Shown here piece after piece: positions 6,877 to 15,158 of a DNA stretch of 19,185 nucleotides. Source of the stretch: an uncultured Clostridia bacterium (lineage in GTDB: Bacteria; Bacillota; Clostridia; UMGS1810); contig CALGRC010000030.1 of NCBI GenBank assembly GCA_937959315.1, forward strand, positions 1 through 19,185. Direction: 5' to 3'. The notes beneath the pieces are model-generated. The model was not told the DNA's origin. It was given only the letters and a program-made list of their open reading frames with translations, and did no database searches. How positions within the stretch are numbered: the stretch's first letter is position 1; each line of letters begins with the position of its first letter. The translations under genes were made by a program, and so were the position numbers.

Positions 6877-8244
6877 TTGAAAGCAACACGCAGTACCTTT
6901 ACCAACAAGCTCGGCTTTGTGCTTGCGGCGGCAGGCTCCGCAGTCGGCCTGGGCAATATCTGGCGGTTTCCCTATCTGGCTGCAAAGTACGGCGGCGGTA
7001 TCTTTCTGCTGGTTTACCTCATTTTAGTCGTCACATTTGGGTTTACGCTTATGATTACCGAAGTCGCCATTGGCCGCAAAACCGGCCTGAGCCCCATCGG
7101 CGCATTTAAAAAACTCCACAGCAAGTACGCATTCATTGGTGTGATTGCCGCTTTTGTAGCCTTCCTCATCTTACCCTACTATTGTGTCATCGGCGGATGG
7201 GTTATCAAATACCTTGTCACCTATCTGGTCGGCGGCCATACCGCCGCGGCCGGCGACACCTTTTTCAGCGACTTCATCGCCCAGCCGGTCGAACCGGTCG
7301 TCTGGCAGATTATCTATGTCCTTGCCACCTTTGTCGTCGTGGTGCGCGGGGTCAACAAAGGGGTGGAAAAGGTCAGCCGCATCCTCATGCCGCTGCTGGT
7401 ACTCCTGTCGGTAGTCATCGCCGTCTATTCGGTCACGCGGCCCGGCGCACTCGAAGGGGTCAAATACTTCCTGCTGCCAAATTTTGAGGGTTTCACCCTG
7501 CAAAAGGGCATCATGACCCTCATCGGCGCCATGGGGCAGATGTTTTATTCCATGTCGTTGGCAATGGGTATCATGATTACTTACGGTTCTTACCTGCGCA
7601 AGCAGGATAACCTTGAAAAAAGCGTTGCGCAGATTGAAATTTTCGATACCGTTATCGCTGTGCTGGCAGGGCTCATGGTGATTCCGGCCGTTTTTGCATT
7701 CTCGGGCGGCGAAGCCGATGCCGTCAACGCTGGGCCGGGGTTAATGTTCGTCACCATCCCCAAAGTATTCGAGGCCATGGGCCTGTCCACCCTCGCTGGT
7801 ATAGCCTTTTTTGTGCTGGTACTATTTGCCGCGCTCACTTCGTCCATCTCGCTGATGGAAGCGGTGGTATCAGTCATCTGTGACCAGTTCCATCTAAGCC
7901 GCACCAAGGCGTGTATCCTTGCAACCATCTGCGCCATTCTCATTGGCCTGCTGTCTTCATTCGGCTACAGTATCTGGAGCGGTGTCCGCGTCATTGGCCT
8001 GCAATTTTTAGACTTCTTTGATTTTATCACCAATTCGGTGCTCATGCCGCTCACCGCATTGCTCACCTGTATTTTTGTCGGCTATGTTGTCAAGGTCAAA
8101 ACCGTCACCGACGAAGTGCGGCTCTCTTCCCATTTCCGCCGGGAAGGGCTGTTCACCGTCATGGTCAAATACATCGCCCCCATCTTCCTGCTGGCTATCC
8201 TTATCAGCTCCATCCTCAACACCTTTGGCATTTTGGTCATCTGA
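6877..8244 (+). CDS. Sodium-dependent amino acid transporter (NSS/SNF family)
   Basis: A 455-residue inner-membrane protein of the neurotransmitter:sodium symporter family, close to the usual bacterial length with about 11 membrane segments. The signature first segment is clear: LAAAGSAVGLGNIWRFPYLA (residues 16-35), the broken helix that binds Na+ and substrate. Segment 6 (GQMFYSMSLAMGIMITYGSY) and segment 8 with FAALTSSISLMEA (the Na2-site Thr-Ser-Ser) are also intact. It should import an amino acid, possibly aromatic or branched, driven by Na+. Substrate cannot be read from sequence. It starts at TTG with AAGGAGAGG six bases upstream and ends at the shared terminator. Confidence 0.92.
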   Translation: MKATRSTFTNKLGFVLAAAGSAVGLGNIWRFPYLAAKYGGGIFLLVYLILVVTFGFTLMITEVAIGRKTGLSPIGAFKKLHSKYAFIGVIAAFVAFLILPYYCVIGGWVIKYLVTYLVGGHTAAAGDTFFSDFIAQPVEPVVWQIIYVLATFVVVVRGVNKGVEKVSRILMPLLVLLSVVIAVYSVTRPGALEGVKYFLLPNFEGFTLQKGIMTLIGAMGQMFYSMSLAMGIMITYGSYLRKQDNLEKSVAQIEIFDTVIAVLAGLMVIPAVFAFSGGEADAVNAGPGLMFVTIPKVFEAMGLSTLAGIAFFVLVLFAALTSSISLMEAVVSVICDQFHLSRTKACILATICAILIGLLSSFGYSIWSGVRVIGLQFLDFFDFITNSVLMPLTALLTCIFVGYVVKVKTVTDEVRLSSHFRREGLFTVMVKYIAPIFLLAILISSILNTFGILVI

Positions 8245-8259
8245 TACCGCAGGAAAACA

Positions 8260-8298
8260 CAAAACCCCCGGAGTACGCTCTGTACTCCGGGGGTTTTG
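8260..8298. terminator. Bidirectional terminator between converging genes
   Basis: A perfect 17-bp inverted repeat (8260-8276 and 8282-8298) with a 5-base loop; the core is ACCCCCGGAGTAC pairing with GTACTCCGGGGGT, flanked by an A-run on one side and a T-run on the other. It serves both the transporter (plus) and the methyltransferase-like gene (minus), whose stops lie 15 bases on either side. Confidence 0.93.
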
Positions 8299-8313
8299 CA
8301 GTATTCATCCATT

Positions 8314-9324
8314 TTATCTGCCGTAATACTCCGCTACCGCGCCAAAAAATGCGTCAATGTTCTCCCAACTGCTGGCCGGTGGGATATCACACCCAGACGA
8401 TATCACAAAATTCGGATAATCTGGGCAGCATGCCTCCATAATCTCCAGCGTTTTTTCCCGGATGGATGCCGGCGTCCCATTGCAGAACTGCCCCGCCGGG
8501 TCCACATTGCCCATGACTGCAATTCCCTTCGGAATGTGCGCCAGCATCTCCTGCATATCAATCGCATTTCCAAAATGATAGGCTGCCGCACCGGTGCGCA
8601 GGATAGAATCAACCATCTGAATGGTGTTGTCCCCGCAATTGTGGTAAATCACCAAAAATGCATCGTCCTGCACCGCGTCTACAATTTCCTTCACATACGG
8701 TTCAGAAAATTCCGCCGCCATGTCAGGCGACAGCAGCCCGGTCAGCGGCTCTGCAATCACCACGCCGCCTGCGCCGGTCTGTTCTTTATATGCGCGGATG
8801 TACTCTTTCAAAAACGCCGTGCATTTCCGCATGGTTTTATGTACCATATCCGGCTCTGTATAGCAATAAATGAGCGTTTCCGTTACATCCATCAGCCGGC
8901 CTGCCAGCGAAAACGGCCCAATGACCCCGGCAAATACCGGCCGGTCGGTAATCAGCCCGCACGCTTTCTCTATCGCTTCCACATACCGCCCGGTACGGCC
9001 TGCGCCCACCGGCGGCACAGCCAGCGCGTCCGCGTCTGCTTCACTGTATACAACCGCTTTTGTCACCGTCGGCACCTCGTCGTCTGATATCCGGATTTCC
9101 GCCCCAAATGCTTCCGCCTCCACCGACAAATCCATCATACTCACCGACGCAGCAGAATCCACCCGGTCAGCAATCCGCTTCATCCCCTCCGCCTGCAAGC
9201 CGCTGTCTGCAATCAGCTCCCTCACAGTAATTCCCATAAGCGATACCGACGGGAATGACAGCACCGGCAGCGCCTTTTTCCGTTCCGCTGTCCGCAAATC
9301 ATCCAGCCATTTTCGCATATTCAT
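8314..9324 (-). CDS. Uroporphyrinogen-decarboxylase-superfamily methyltransferase, MtaA-like
   Basis: A 336-residue TIM-barrel protein of the UROD superfamily. It carries a zinc-type motif His228-Asn-Cys230 (YHNCGDN) and a later Cys312 (ISSGCDIPP), the His-x-Cys...Cys pattern of MtaA/MtbA/CmuA corrinoid methyltransferases rather than of heme-pathway HemE. Supporting segments are VFAGVIGPFSLAGRLM and VVIAEPLTGLLSP. It would move a methyl group between a corrinoid protein and a thiol or similar acceptor. No corrinoid-binding protein or substrate methyltransferase is next to it, so pathway and substrate are unknown. The ATG at 9324 is chosen because AAGGGGG lies 8 bases before it. Terminator-like pairing upstream could mask that site. 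Confidence 0.85.
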   Translation of the reverse strand: MNMRKWLDDLRTAERKKALPVLSFPSVSLMGITVRELIADSGLQAEGMKRIADRVDSAASVSMMDLSVEAEAFGAEIRISDDEVPTVTKAVVYSEADADALAVPPVGAGRTGRYVEAIEKACGLITDRPVFAGVIGPFSLAGRLMDVTETLIYCYTEPDMVHKTMRKCTAFLKEYIRAYKEQTGAGGVVIAEPLTGLLSPDMAAEFSEPYVKEIVDAVQDDAFLVIYHNCGDNTIQMVDSILRTGAAAYHFGNAIDMQEMLAHIPKGIAVMGNVDPAGQFCNGTPASIREKTLEIMEACCPDYPNFVISSGCDIPPASSWENIDAFFGAVAEYYGR

Positions 9325-9325
9325 C

Positions 9326-9383
9326 AAAAAAGCCCCCTTACACAATTCTATACTTCAAGTATACAACTGCATGCGGGGCTTTT
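9326..9383 (-). terminator. Terminator-like inverted repeat overlapping the next gene's ribosome site
   Basis: On the minus strand AAAAGCCCC (9375-9383) pairs with GGGGCTTTT (9328-9336), ending in a run of six T (9326-9331). The 38-base loop holds its own perfect 15-bp dyad, TATACTT-C-AAGTATA (9349-9363). It can end the M23 transcript, yet its 3' arm is also the ribosome site of the methyltransferase-like gene, whose ATG is at 9324. Confidence 0.6.
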
Positions 9384-9428
9384 CTATCACCATTTCATCT
9401 AATTTTTGTACTTTTCTGCCATTTCACG

Positions 9429-10994
9429 TCAATCCACATAGTCCATTGGGTCCATAATTTCCCCATTTTTGCGCACTTCAAAGTGGCAGTGCGGTCCGGT
9501 GCTGTTCCCGGTGCTGCCAAGATGCGCTATGACATCGCCTTTTGCCACTACATCCCCCACTTGTACATCAAATGCACTGTTATGCGCATAATAGGTCACA
9601 TACCCATTGTTATGGTCAATCTTCACCAAATTTCCATAGCCGCCGCTCCAACCGGCAAATACCACCGTTCCATTATCTGCTGCACGTACTGGGTCGCCGG
9701 CCGTGCCGCAAAAATCCACACCCGTGTGGTTCCCAGACCGCCGCGGGCCAAACCGCGAGCTGATAGCGCCGTAATACGGACGGATAAACGTCCCTGTCCC
9801 CATATTGGACGGCCGCGGCTTCGTCCCTACCCGAATCACCTTGTTGACCGGCTCTGCCAATACCAGTTCCTGTGCCACCTGGGTTTTCATCACTTCCCCG
9901 TTGACCTTGCTGACCGTTTCCACTACCGTTTTGCTGCCGTCGGCGCCTTCCACCACTACCTCTTCAGTACCCTCATACAGTTCCGGGTCTTCCACCCGTT
10001 CTACCTCAAACGGCACAATGTCGTCATACTGCACCGTTTCATCCGTCACAACCGCCAGCATGGGCACCTGGCGGCGCACCAAAATGCTTTCTATCCCGTC
10101 CAGCGTACTGCCAACTTCCATATTGAGATTACGGAATTCCTCTTCACTCATGCCATAGTATTCGAGTACGCTTTCTATGGTGTCGCCTTCCGCCACCTGT
10201 ACGCTGCCAATTTCTTCCCGTGTGCCTCCTAATTCCACCACTGCGGCGTCCACCGAACGCAGCAGCGTCTGCGGCACATATTCATATACCACCTCTACCT
10301 GGTCGTCAAACCGGTAGCGCACATCCCCGCCCTCGGGCACAAATTGCGCCAGGTAGCTGTCCAGCGCCTGGTCGGCTTCCTGCTGGGTCGGCAGCGCCGC
10401 CACCGCATACCCGTCCACCTTGAGCGCATAAGCCTGCATCATCACATCAGAAGTAGATTTTACCGTTTCCTTTACCGTTTCCGCATCGGTATAGCCGTCC
10501 TTTGGCACCACCGTCGGCAGCAGCACCGGCGGTTCGTCAATGATTTCCGTGCCGTTTAAATAGGGGGCGTTTTCGTCGTTGACTTCCTGTATGATTTCTT
10601 CTACAAATTCCTTGCTGGGCACCACACCCACCTTGGTTTCACCAATCATTGCGCTGTACGCAAAACAAAAATTCACATTGAACACCAGTGCAAACACCAG
10701 AACCGCCATCCCGGTACACGTACCGTAAAACAGCTTTTTGTTCACATCTTCGTAAAAATTACGCAATTCCCTTGCCACAATCCGGCGCACATCGCCAAAC
10801 GTAAAGCGCCGCCTGAGCTTGTTCCCCCTGTACGCAAAAGTGCTGGGGCCCATATCCGCGCGTTCCATAGTTTTTTTCTGCCGGAACGTCTCCTTCTGTG
10901 CCTTTACTTTGATGTCGGGGACGGCAATGCAATTTCGACCGTATTTTTTCACCGCGCTTTTCGGAATGTCACGTTCGACCTTGATCAGCCGCAT
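9429..10994 (-). CDS. Membrane-anchored cell-wall endopeptidase (LysM-G5-M23)
   Basis: A 521-residue protein that should cut peptidoglycan cross-bridges outside the membrane. In order: a basic cytoplasmic tail of about 88 residues, one membrane segment (about 91-115), a helical region, a LysM-like segment (about 264-308, VQVAEGDTIESVLEYYGMSE), a G5 domain (about 312-392), and an M23 domain (about 404-515). Zinc and catalytic residues are present: His423 and Asp427 in NHTGVD, His471 in YYAHNS, and His502/His504 in GPHCHFEV. So it should be active. The N-terminal tail is long for this architecture. An AGGAAGG site precedes the ATG at 10994. It is a single-gene unit on the minus strand with candidate promoters upstream. 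Confidence 0.9.
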   Translation of the reverse strand: MRLIKVERDIPKSAVKKYGRNCIAVPDIKVKAQKETFRQKKTMERADMGPSTFAYRGNKLRRRFTFGDVRRIVARELRNFYEDVNKKLFYGTCTGMAVLVFALVFNVNFCFAYSAMIGETKVGVVPSKEFVEEIIQEVNDENAPYLNGTEIIDEPPVLLPTVVPKDGYTDAETVKETVKSTSDVMMQAYALKVDGYAVAALPTQQEADQALDSYLAQFVPEGGDVRYRFDDQVEVVYEYVPQTLLRSVDAAVVELGGTREEIGSVQVAEGDTIESVLEYYGMSEEEFRNLNMEVGSTLDGIESILVRRQVPMLAVVTDETVQYDDIVPFEVERVEDPELYEGTEEVVVEGADGSKTVVETVSKVNGEVMKTQVAQELVLAEPVNKVIRVGTKPRPSNMGTGTFIRPYYGAISSRFGPRRSGNHTGVDFCGTAGDPVRAADNGTVVFAGWSGGYGNLVKIDHNNGYVTYYAHNSAFDVQVGDVVAKGDVIAHLGSTGNSTGPHCHFEVRKNGEIMDPMDYVD

Positions 10995-11047
10995 ACCTTC
11001 ACCTTCCTTTTGATTCTGTCTTATGTAAATACTTCCTGCCTGCTGGT

Positions 11048-11053
11048 ATTATA
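11048..11053 (-). promoter_or_regulatory. Candidate second promoter (-10 only) of the M23 gene
   Basis: A perfect TATAAT on the minus strand without a recognisable -35 element. The periodic TGTAAT boxes lie 30-58 bases upstream, which would suit an activator-dependent start. Inference from position. Confidence 0.4.
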
Positions 11054-11083
11054 TGCCAAATGATGACACAATATCCCGCTTTT

Positions 11084-11111
11084 TGTAATAGTAATTTAAC
11101 ATTTTTGTAAT
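11084..11111. promoter_or_regulatory. 11-bp-periodic TGTAAT boxes (WalR- or PhoP-like)
   Basis: On the plus strand TGTAAT (11084-11089), TTTAAC (11095-11100) and TGTAAT (11106-11111) start exactly 11 bases apart. The outer two sit in identical 10-mers, TTTTTGTAAT. This matches the published WalR form TGTWAH-N5-TGTWAH with a degenerate middle unit. Read on the other strand it is a weak Pho box. WalR controls wall hydrolases in Firmicutes, so an M23 target is plausible. Confidence 0.45.
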
Positions 11112-11132
11112 CTTTCTGAAAACACGGTTTTC

Positions 11133-11161
11133 ATTATAACACACTTTGCCTGCCAATGCAA
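11133..11161 (-). promoter_or_regulatory. Main promoter of the M23 gene
   Basis: On the minus strand TTGCAT (11156-11161), a 17-base spacer and a perfect TATAAT (11133-11138). It gives a leader of about 130 bases before the ATG, which contains the TGTAAT boxes. Confidence 0.75.
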
Positions 11162-11224
11162 ATTTTTTAAAACAAAATTCACAATTTGTTCACAATCTCC
11201 AAAAGCCATTTGTATCATGCCGGA

Positions 11225-11301
11225 AGAAATAGAAAGAAAAAACCAAACGGGCGCTTCAGATGGAAGCGCCCGTTTGGTTTTTGGGGTTGTTTTCTATTTC
11301 T
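11225..11301 (-). terminator. Terminator of the pst-pho operon, nested stems
   Basis: A perfect 20-bp inverted repeat, 11238-11257 with 11263-11282, around a 5-base loop; the core is CAAACGGGCGCTTC pairing with GAAGCGCCCGTTTG and ends in a T-run on the minus strand. Outside it, an 11-bp pair (11225-11235 with 11291-11301) encloses it and includes the phoU stop codon. It is symmetric enough to stop transcription from both sides. Confidence 0.92.
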
Positions 11302-11938
11302 GCCAGCCTTCAATGTTATACTTGGCCCACTCGGCTATATTGGTCGCGTGGTCGGCAATCCGCTCAATATATTTAATGATAAACAAAATGCGCGTCGCAT
11401 CAGGAATCAGATCGGTGTTCTCTATGCACAGGCTCTGAATATGTGCCACCCGGGCTGTAAATTCCGCATCCACCGTCTCGTCCTTTTGAATCACACTGTC
11501 GGCAAGCGCTGCATCCCGGTAGACATACGCATTAATCGCATCCTTTACCATATCAGTAGCCATGTTTGCCATAGCCGAAATCTTCTTTAAATCCATGCGC
11601 GTCTCTTCTTTAGAAAATTCCAGTACCAATTCAGAAATATCCGCCGCATGGTCGGCAATCCGCTCCAAGTCGGTCACCATTTTCAAGATTGCGGTAATAA
11701 ACCGCAAATCCCCCGCTATGGGCTGCTGGGTGGCAATCACTTCCACACATCTGCGTTCAATCATGCGCTCCATTTCATCCACCCGGTCGTCGCCGGCTAT
11801 AATTTTCTGCGCCAGCTCTTTATCGCCATATACCAGCGCGGTAATGGCATCATCAATTGCCTGCTCTGTGATAGACGCCATATCCAGTACCTCATGGTGG
11901 ATGCTGGACAGCGCCTGTTCAAACCGTTCCCTGCTCAT
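11294..11938 (-). CDS. phoU: Phosphate signalling protein PhoU
   Basis: A 214-residue helical protein of normal PhoU length with two repeats, each carrying the metal-binding motif: DLERIADHAADI in the first and YIERIADHATNI in the second. PhoU links the PstSCAB transporter to PhoR so that the pho regulon is off when phosphate is plentiful; it acts at the inner face of the membrane. The ATG at 11938 is chosen because TTGGAGGG lies just upstream and homologous proteins start here; it overlaps the phoR end by 20 bases. It is the last gene of the operon, unusual in that phoB and phoR lie between it and pstB. Confidence 0.93.
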   Translation of the reverse strand: MSRERFEQALSSIHHEVLDMASITEQAIDDAITALVYGDKELAQKIIAGDDRVDEMERMIERRCVEVIATQQPIAGDLRFITAILKMVTDLERIADHAADISELVLEFSKEETRMDLKKISAMANMATDMVKDAINAYVYRDAALADSVIQKDETVDAEFTARVAHIQSLCIENTDLIPDATRILFIIKYIERIADHATNIAEWAKYNIEGWQK

Positions 11939-13637
11939 GGTTCCATCCCTCCAATATGGGTAATTTAACGGTAAAGGTACTGCCAATGCCTTCTTCGCTT
12001 TCCACGCTGGCGCTGCCTCCATAAAGTGCAGCAATATGCTTGACAATGGACAGCCCCAAGCCGGTGGAACCGCCGGTGCGGCTGCGCGCCGTATCCACCC
12101 GGTAAAACCGCTCAAACAGCCGCGGCAGATGCTTTGCCGCAATGCCAATACCAGTATCCGACACCGCAATCACCGCATTTTCCCCCTCTGCGCGCAGTTG
12201 GATGTCCACCTTCCCGCCCGGACGGTTGTATTCCACCGCATTCCCGGTCAAATTGATGAGGATTTGCTTGATACGGTCCCGGTTGGCATATACCGGCCGG
12301 CCAAGCTGGTCGTCTATGGATATGGTGAGGTTTTTTTCGTTCGCCGCATCCTGCAAAAGCACCGCCACTTCTTCTGCAACATCCTTTATCTGAAAAGCTG
12401 TCCGTTCCTGCTCTGATTTCATCGTTTCAATTTTTGACAGTTTTAAAATATCGTTAATCAAATTTTGCAGCCGACGCGCTTCAATGTCAATGATGTCCAA
12501 AAACTGGTAAGCGACCTTTTTATCCTCAATACCGCCTTCCTTAAGGGTTTCAATAAAGCCGCGGATGGAAGTGAGCGGCGTTTTCAGCTCATGGCTGACA
12601 TTGGACACAAAATCGGTGCGCATAGATTCCAGCTCGGTCATTTTTGTCACGTCGGTAATCAAAATAACCCGGCCAAGCACTTCGCCTGCATCCCCAATCG
12701 GCGAGGACGACAGCCGGTAAATCCCGCCGCGGTATTGCAGCTTGCCGTCTTCTTCCCCGCTTTCCAAAAAGGAACGGATAGGCGATACCCGCAGCATTTC
12801 ATATACATCCCGCCCGGCAATGGCATCGCTGGGCAATCCCAAAAGTTCCGCCGCCCGATGGTTGATCAGCAATATCCGGTTGTTCTGGTCGATGGCCAAA
12901 AGCGCGCTGTTCATGCTGTCCAAAACAGCAGCCGTCTGCGCCGACTGCAGGTGCAGCTTATCAATGGTATCATGAAGCTGCGCGGTCATTGCGTTAAATT
13001 CATCCGCCAGCATGCGCAGCTCGTCGTCAAATTCCATGATATTGAGCTGTGCGCCCGGCTGCCCGGCCCTGCGGGCAAAATCTGCCAATGCCAAAATGGG
13101 CCGGGTAAACCGGCGGCTCACCCAAAAACTGGCCAAAGCGGCAAGCGCAAACCCCAATACCGCAGCAAATAAAATATAAACAGCCACCTGCCCCAAAGCA
13201 ACGGTGGAATAATCAAAATCCATCGAAACCCGGACAACCAAACCGTTGCCAACGGCTTTTGCCACATATTTATAAGTTTTACCAGTGGTATCGCTCCGCC
13301 GGTTGGCAGAGCCCGCGCCGGAAGAAAGCGCCTGCTGTACCTCCTGCCGCTCCAGGTGGCTGTCCATCCCATCAATGGCTGCATCTGTATCATACGCCAC
13401 ACTGCCGTCGGTGCGGATAACCGTCAGCCGTTTCTCGGGCAGCGTATACCGCCTGGCAATAAAAGCATCCAGCCCGTCATCGGCAAGCTCCTGCCCGATC
13501 ACATCGCACAGGCTGGACAACTGCGCTTCCAAATCGGCGTCATACCGGTCGTATGCCACCTTGTATACACTGACGCTCAAAAAGACCGTCAAAAACGCAA
13601 TCACGATCAAAAAATAACGGAATATCCTTTTTTGCAT
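11919..13637 (-). CDS. phoR: Phosphate-responsive sensor histidine kinase PhoR
   Basis: A 572-residue membrane kinase. Membrane segment 1 is about residues 5-25, an extracytoplasmic sensor region about 30-145, and membrane segment 2 about 148-172. Then come a HAMP linker (about 172-228), a PAS domain (about 230-330), HisKA with phospho-acceptor His349 (VSHELKTPLTSIRGF), and an ATPase domain with N box (INLTGNAVEYN), DTGIGI (494-499) and GLGLSIV. All boxes are intact. It should phosphorylate the adjacent PhoB under phosphate limitation. The start at 13637 has AAAGGAG 6 bases upstream and is 16 bases after phoB; a longer frame exists but runs into phoB. Confidence 0.92.
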   Translation of the reverse strand: MQKRIFRYFLIVIAFLTVFLSVSVYKVAYDRYDADLEAQLSSLCDVIGQELADDGLDAFIARRYTLPEKRLTVIRTDGSVAYDTDAAIDGMDSHLERQEVQQALSSGAGSANRRSDTTGKTYKYVAKAVGNGLVVRVSMDFDYSTVALGQVAVYILFAAVLGFALAALASFWVSRRFTRPILALADFARRAGQPGAQLNIMEFDDELRMLADEFNAMTAQLHDTIDKLHLQSAQTAAVLDSMNSALLAIDQNNRILLINHRAAELLGLPSDAIAGRDVYEMLRVSPIRSFLESGEEDGKLQYRGGIYRLSSSPIGDAGEVLGRVILITDVTKMTELESMRTDFVSNVSHELKTPLTSIRGFIETLKEGGIEDKKVAYQFLDIIDIEARRLQNLINDILKLSKIETMKSEQERTAFQIKDVAEEVAVLLQDAANEKNLTISIDDQLGRPVYANRDRIKQILINLTGNAVEYNRPGGKVDIQLRAEGENAVIAVSDTGIGIAAKHLPRLFERFYRVDTARSRTGGSTGLGLSIVKHIAALYGGSASVESEEGIGSTFTVKLPILEGWNHEQGTV

Positions 13638-13653
13638 ATCGGTCTCCTTTGCC

Positions 13654-14337
13654 CTACCCCTTGCATTGATAGCCGACGCCCCGGACGGTTTGAATATACT
13701 CCTCGCCCGCGTCGCCCAAAATTTTGCGAAGCTGCCGGATATGGACATCCACGGTGCGGGTATCGCCGTCATACCCATAACCCCAGATACGGTTCAAAAT
13801 AACGTCCCGGCTTAAAACCGCGCCTTTCGAGGAAAGCAGCAATTTGAGCAGTTCATATTCCTTTAAGGTAAGCGGCAGCTTTTCGCCCCCTTTGGTTACC
13901 TCATGGCGCACGGTATCCATAGAGATATCCTTTAAAGTCAGGGTATCCGGTTCTGCCGGTGTACGCACCGTCCGCCGCAGCGCAGCTTTTACCCGCGCAA
14001 CCACCTCGCGCACCGAAAAAGGCTTGGTAATATAGTCGTCCGCCCCCAGTTCCAGGCCAATCAGCTTATCCAGCTCTTCATCCCTTGCGGTCACCATAAT
14101 AACCGGGATATCGCGGTACTGGGCAGACGCCCGCAGGTTTTTCAGCGTTTCCACCCCGTCGGCGCCGGGCAGCATCACATCGAGTAAAATGAGCGCAGGG
14201 ACAGTGTGCACAAGCGCATCCATCAGCCCGCCGGCGTCGCCGAAACAGCGGGTCTGATACCCTGCATTTTGCAGGTTATAAGAAAGCAGTTCCTGGATAA
14301 ATGCATCGTCATCCACGATATAAATGAGCTGCTGCAT
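13654..14337 (-). CDS. phoB: Phosphate regulon response regulator PhoB/PhoP
   Basis: A 227-residue OmpR/PhoB-family regulator of typical length. The receiver domain (1-120) has the acidic pair Asp9/Asp10, phospho-acceptor Asp53 (LLDVMLPG), Thr83 and Lys105 (TKPF). The winged-helix DNA-binding domain is at about 130-225 (LTLKEYELLKLLLSSKGAVL, RTVDVHIRQLRKILGD, VRGVGYQ). It sits between pstB and phoR, and the Pho boxes before pstS are its likely targets. AAAGGGGG lies 9 bases before the ATG. An out-of-frame ATG four bases upstream is ignored. In Bacillus the equivalent is called PhoP. Confidence 0.93.
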   Translation of the reverse strand: MQQLIYIVDDDAFIQELLSYNLQNAGYQTRCFGDAGGLMDALVHTVPALILLDVMLPGADGVETLKNLRASAQYRDIPVIMVTARDEELDKLIGLELGADDYITKPFSVREVVARVKAALRRTVRTPAEPDTLTLKDISMDTVRHEVTKGGEKLPLTLKEYELLKLLLSSKGAVLSRDVILNRIWGYGYDGDTRTVDVHIRQLRKILGDAGEEYIQTVRGVGYQCKG

Positions 14338-14369
14338 ACATCAGCGCCCCCTTTTTTTCATGTACATAC

Positions 14370-14398
14370 AGTATACCATTTCCCATCTGGTAAATCAA
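14370..14398 (-). promoter_or_regulatory. Internal promoter before phoB
   Basis: On the minus strand TTGATT (14393-14398), a 17-base spacer and TATACT (14370-14375). The -35 element overlaps the pstB stop codon. It would supply PhoBR and PhoU when the pstS promoter is off. Confidence 0.6.
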
Positions 14399-15147
14399 CC
14401 AAAACGCCCAGTGATGTATTCTTCCGTTTCCTTTTGGGCCGGATTGGAAAACAACTGCACCGTGCTTCCAAATTCCACCACTTTCCCATGCAGGAAAAAG
14501 GCCGTTTCGTCTGAAATACGGCTGGCCTGCTGCATATTGTGCGTCACAATGATGATGGTATACTGCTTTTTCAGTTCCGTCGCCAAATCCTCAATTTTCA
14601 GCGTCGATATCGGGTCCAAAGCACTGGTGGGCTCATCCATCAAAATAACTTCCGGGTCGTTGGCCAGCGACCGCGCAATGCATATGCGCTGCTGCTGCCC
14701 GCCCGAAAGGGAAATCGCGCTCTTTTTCAGCCGGTCTTTTACCTCATCCCAGATGGCGGCCTGCTTTAAGCTGCGTTCCACAATTTCATCCAGCGCCGCC
14801 TTTTTGCGGATGCCCTTGATACGCGGCCCATAGGCGACATTGTCGTACACGCTCATGGGGAACGGGTTTGGCTGCTGGAATACCATACCCACCCGCTGCC
14901 GCAGGGTGATAACGTCAATGTCTTTAAACAAATCCTGCCCTTCCATGCGGATCTGCCCTTCAATCCGCACCCCTTCAATCAGGTCGTTCATGCGGTTCAG
15001 CGTCTTTAAAAATGTTGATTTCCCGCAGCCAGACGGGCCAATCAAGGCAGTGATTTTATTCTTTTGTATTTGCATGCTGATATTGGTCAATGCCTGGAAG
15101 CTGCCGTAATACAGGTCCAGGCCCTGAATATCAAAAATGGGTTCCAT
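14395..15147 (-). CDS. pstB: Phosphate ABC transporter ATPase PstB
   Basis: A 250-residue ATPase of usual PstB length that powers phosphate import with PstCA. It shows Walker A GPSGCGKST (38-46), a Q loop (FQQPNPFPMSVYDNVAYGPR, characteristic of PstB), signature LSGGQQQR, Walker B VILMDEPTSALDP and the H-loop VTHNM. All are intact. It starts 11 bases after the pstA stop. Confidence 0.96.
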   Translation of the reverse strand: MEPIFDIQGLDLYYGSFQALTNISMQIQKNKITALIGPSGCGKSTFLKTLNRMNDLIEGVRIEGQIRMEGQDLFKDIDVITLRQRVGMVFQQPNPFPMSVYDNVAYGPRIKGIRKKAALDEIVERSLKQAAIWDEVKDRLKKSAISLSGGQQQRICIARSLANDPEVILMDEPTSALDPISTLKIEDLATELKKQYTIIIVTHNMQQASRISDETAFFLHGKVVEFGSTVQLFSNPAQKETEEYITGRFG

Positions 15148-15158
15148 AGCGTTCTCCT

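Noticed and set aside
8260..8298. Possible attachment site or repeat element at the 17-bp inverted repeat
   Set aside because: Its position between two convergent stops with A- and T-tails is fully explained by a bidirectional terminator.
13638..13778. Upstream extension of phoR to 13778
   Set aside because: It would overlap the phoB DNA-binding domain by over 100 bases and lacks a ribosome site; AAAGGAG supports 13637.
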